Assembly (NCBI GenBank): GCA_963932465.1
Contig: OZ010798.1
Location: forward strand, 19,948,981-20,012,980
Source: Maratus speciosus
Lineage: Eukaryota > Arthropoda > Arachnida > Araneae > Salticidae
Direction of reading: 5' to 3'
Length of the DNA stretch: 64,000 bases
Under the pieces are notes generated by a model that saw only the letters and a program-made list of their open reading frames with translations, ran no database searches and had not been told where the DNA came from. Shown here piece by piece: positions 63,703-64,000 of this stretch. The position numbers were made by a program, and so were the translations under genes. The stretch's first letter is position 1, and each line of letters begins with the position of its first letter.

Positions 63703-64000
63703 AACAGAATAGAAAAAAAAACAAAGGCAAAATGAAATTGATGGGATGCAGAAGGGGTTTGGAATCGAATTGTGTTTTAACCTTTTTGATAAATAATGTT
63801 TTTATTTTTATTTAATATCTTGTGGTTATAATCGACTTTTATTGCAAATTGACCTTTCTTGCCCTATCACGTCGGGTAAAAAATTTAATGAAAATAAGAA
63901 TAGAAATTTATTGTAAGTTTTATTAGGGTTTCGTTCTTAAAAAGTAAAAACGCAACCATTATAAGATCACTCCTGTGTCTGTCTGTCCGTCTGTCACAGC
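63703..64000. other. Non-coding window end
   Basis: GGGTTTGGAATCGAATTGTGTTTTAACC near 63755 is a short family C-like fragment. The last bases are GTCTGTCTGTCCGTCTGTC, a low-complexity CTGT tract cut by the window edge. Confidence 0.4.

Overview
The window looks like intergenic or intronic DNA from an animal genome, most probably an arthropod and perhaps a spider or other arachnid. The sequence shows strong A+T bias, long homopolymer runs, no bacterial-type gene packing, GT-AG-like exon candidates, and DNA built almost wholly from eukaryotic transposons: Ty3/gypsy LTR elements, a Penelope-like fragment, a Helitron, tRNA-derived SINE pieces and many foldback/MITE families. The arachnid guess is an inference from the general style of the retroelement proteins and was not tested. 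No rRNA, CRISPR array or intact cellular gene was found.

Two large intact reading frames dominate, both on the minus strand. (1) Element 1 (23703-29123) is a Ty3/gypsy retrotransposon with 323-bp LTRs that read identical by eye and a TTAT target duplication. Its single ORF runs Gag - protease - three-residue-scale RT remnant - RNase H tail - integrase, so nearly all of RT/RNase H has been removed without breaking the frame. (2) Element 2 (38849-47904) has 922-bp LTRs (about 0.65% different) and a CTAT target duplication. Its 1493-residue ORF runs Gag - protease - integrase - RT - RNase H. Integrase before RT is the unusual pol order known from Gmr1-like Ty3/gypsy elements. The two Gags are colinear and SCAN-like although their pol orders differ.

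Element 2 is the third layer of a four-layer nest: foldback L (37791-49469) contains DNA transposon M (38136-48210), which contains element 2, whose 5' LTR carries a 1260-bp non-autonomous Helitron (45812-47071).

The rest is mainly TTAA-targeting MITEs (related families A and C, plus palindromic family G), foldbacks ending in CACTG...CAGTG (E, F, N, Q), and paired repeats (J, K, S, D, T). Many are nested or share one TTAA. Copies S1 and S2 supply an empty site proving the TTAA target duplication of family A.

Possible host signals are few: a perfect CTCF-consensus site beside an NRF1-like site (18194-18223), an inverted pair of E2F consensus sites (14078-14104), a well-formed candidate exon on the minus strand (60090-60247), and two small exon-like segments with near-identical donors (49132-49181, 49816-49878). 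A Penelope GIY-YIG nuclease remnant lies at 12078-12392. Repeat boundaries come from reading by eye and may be off by a few bases; where both TSD and TIR are visible they are firm.
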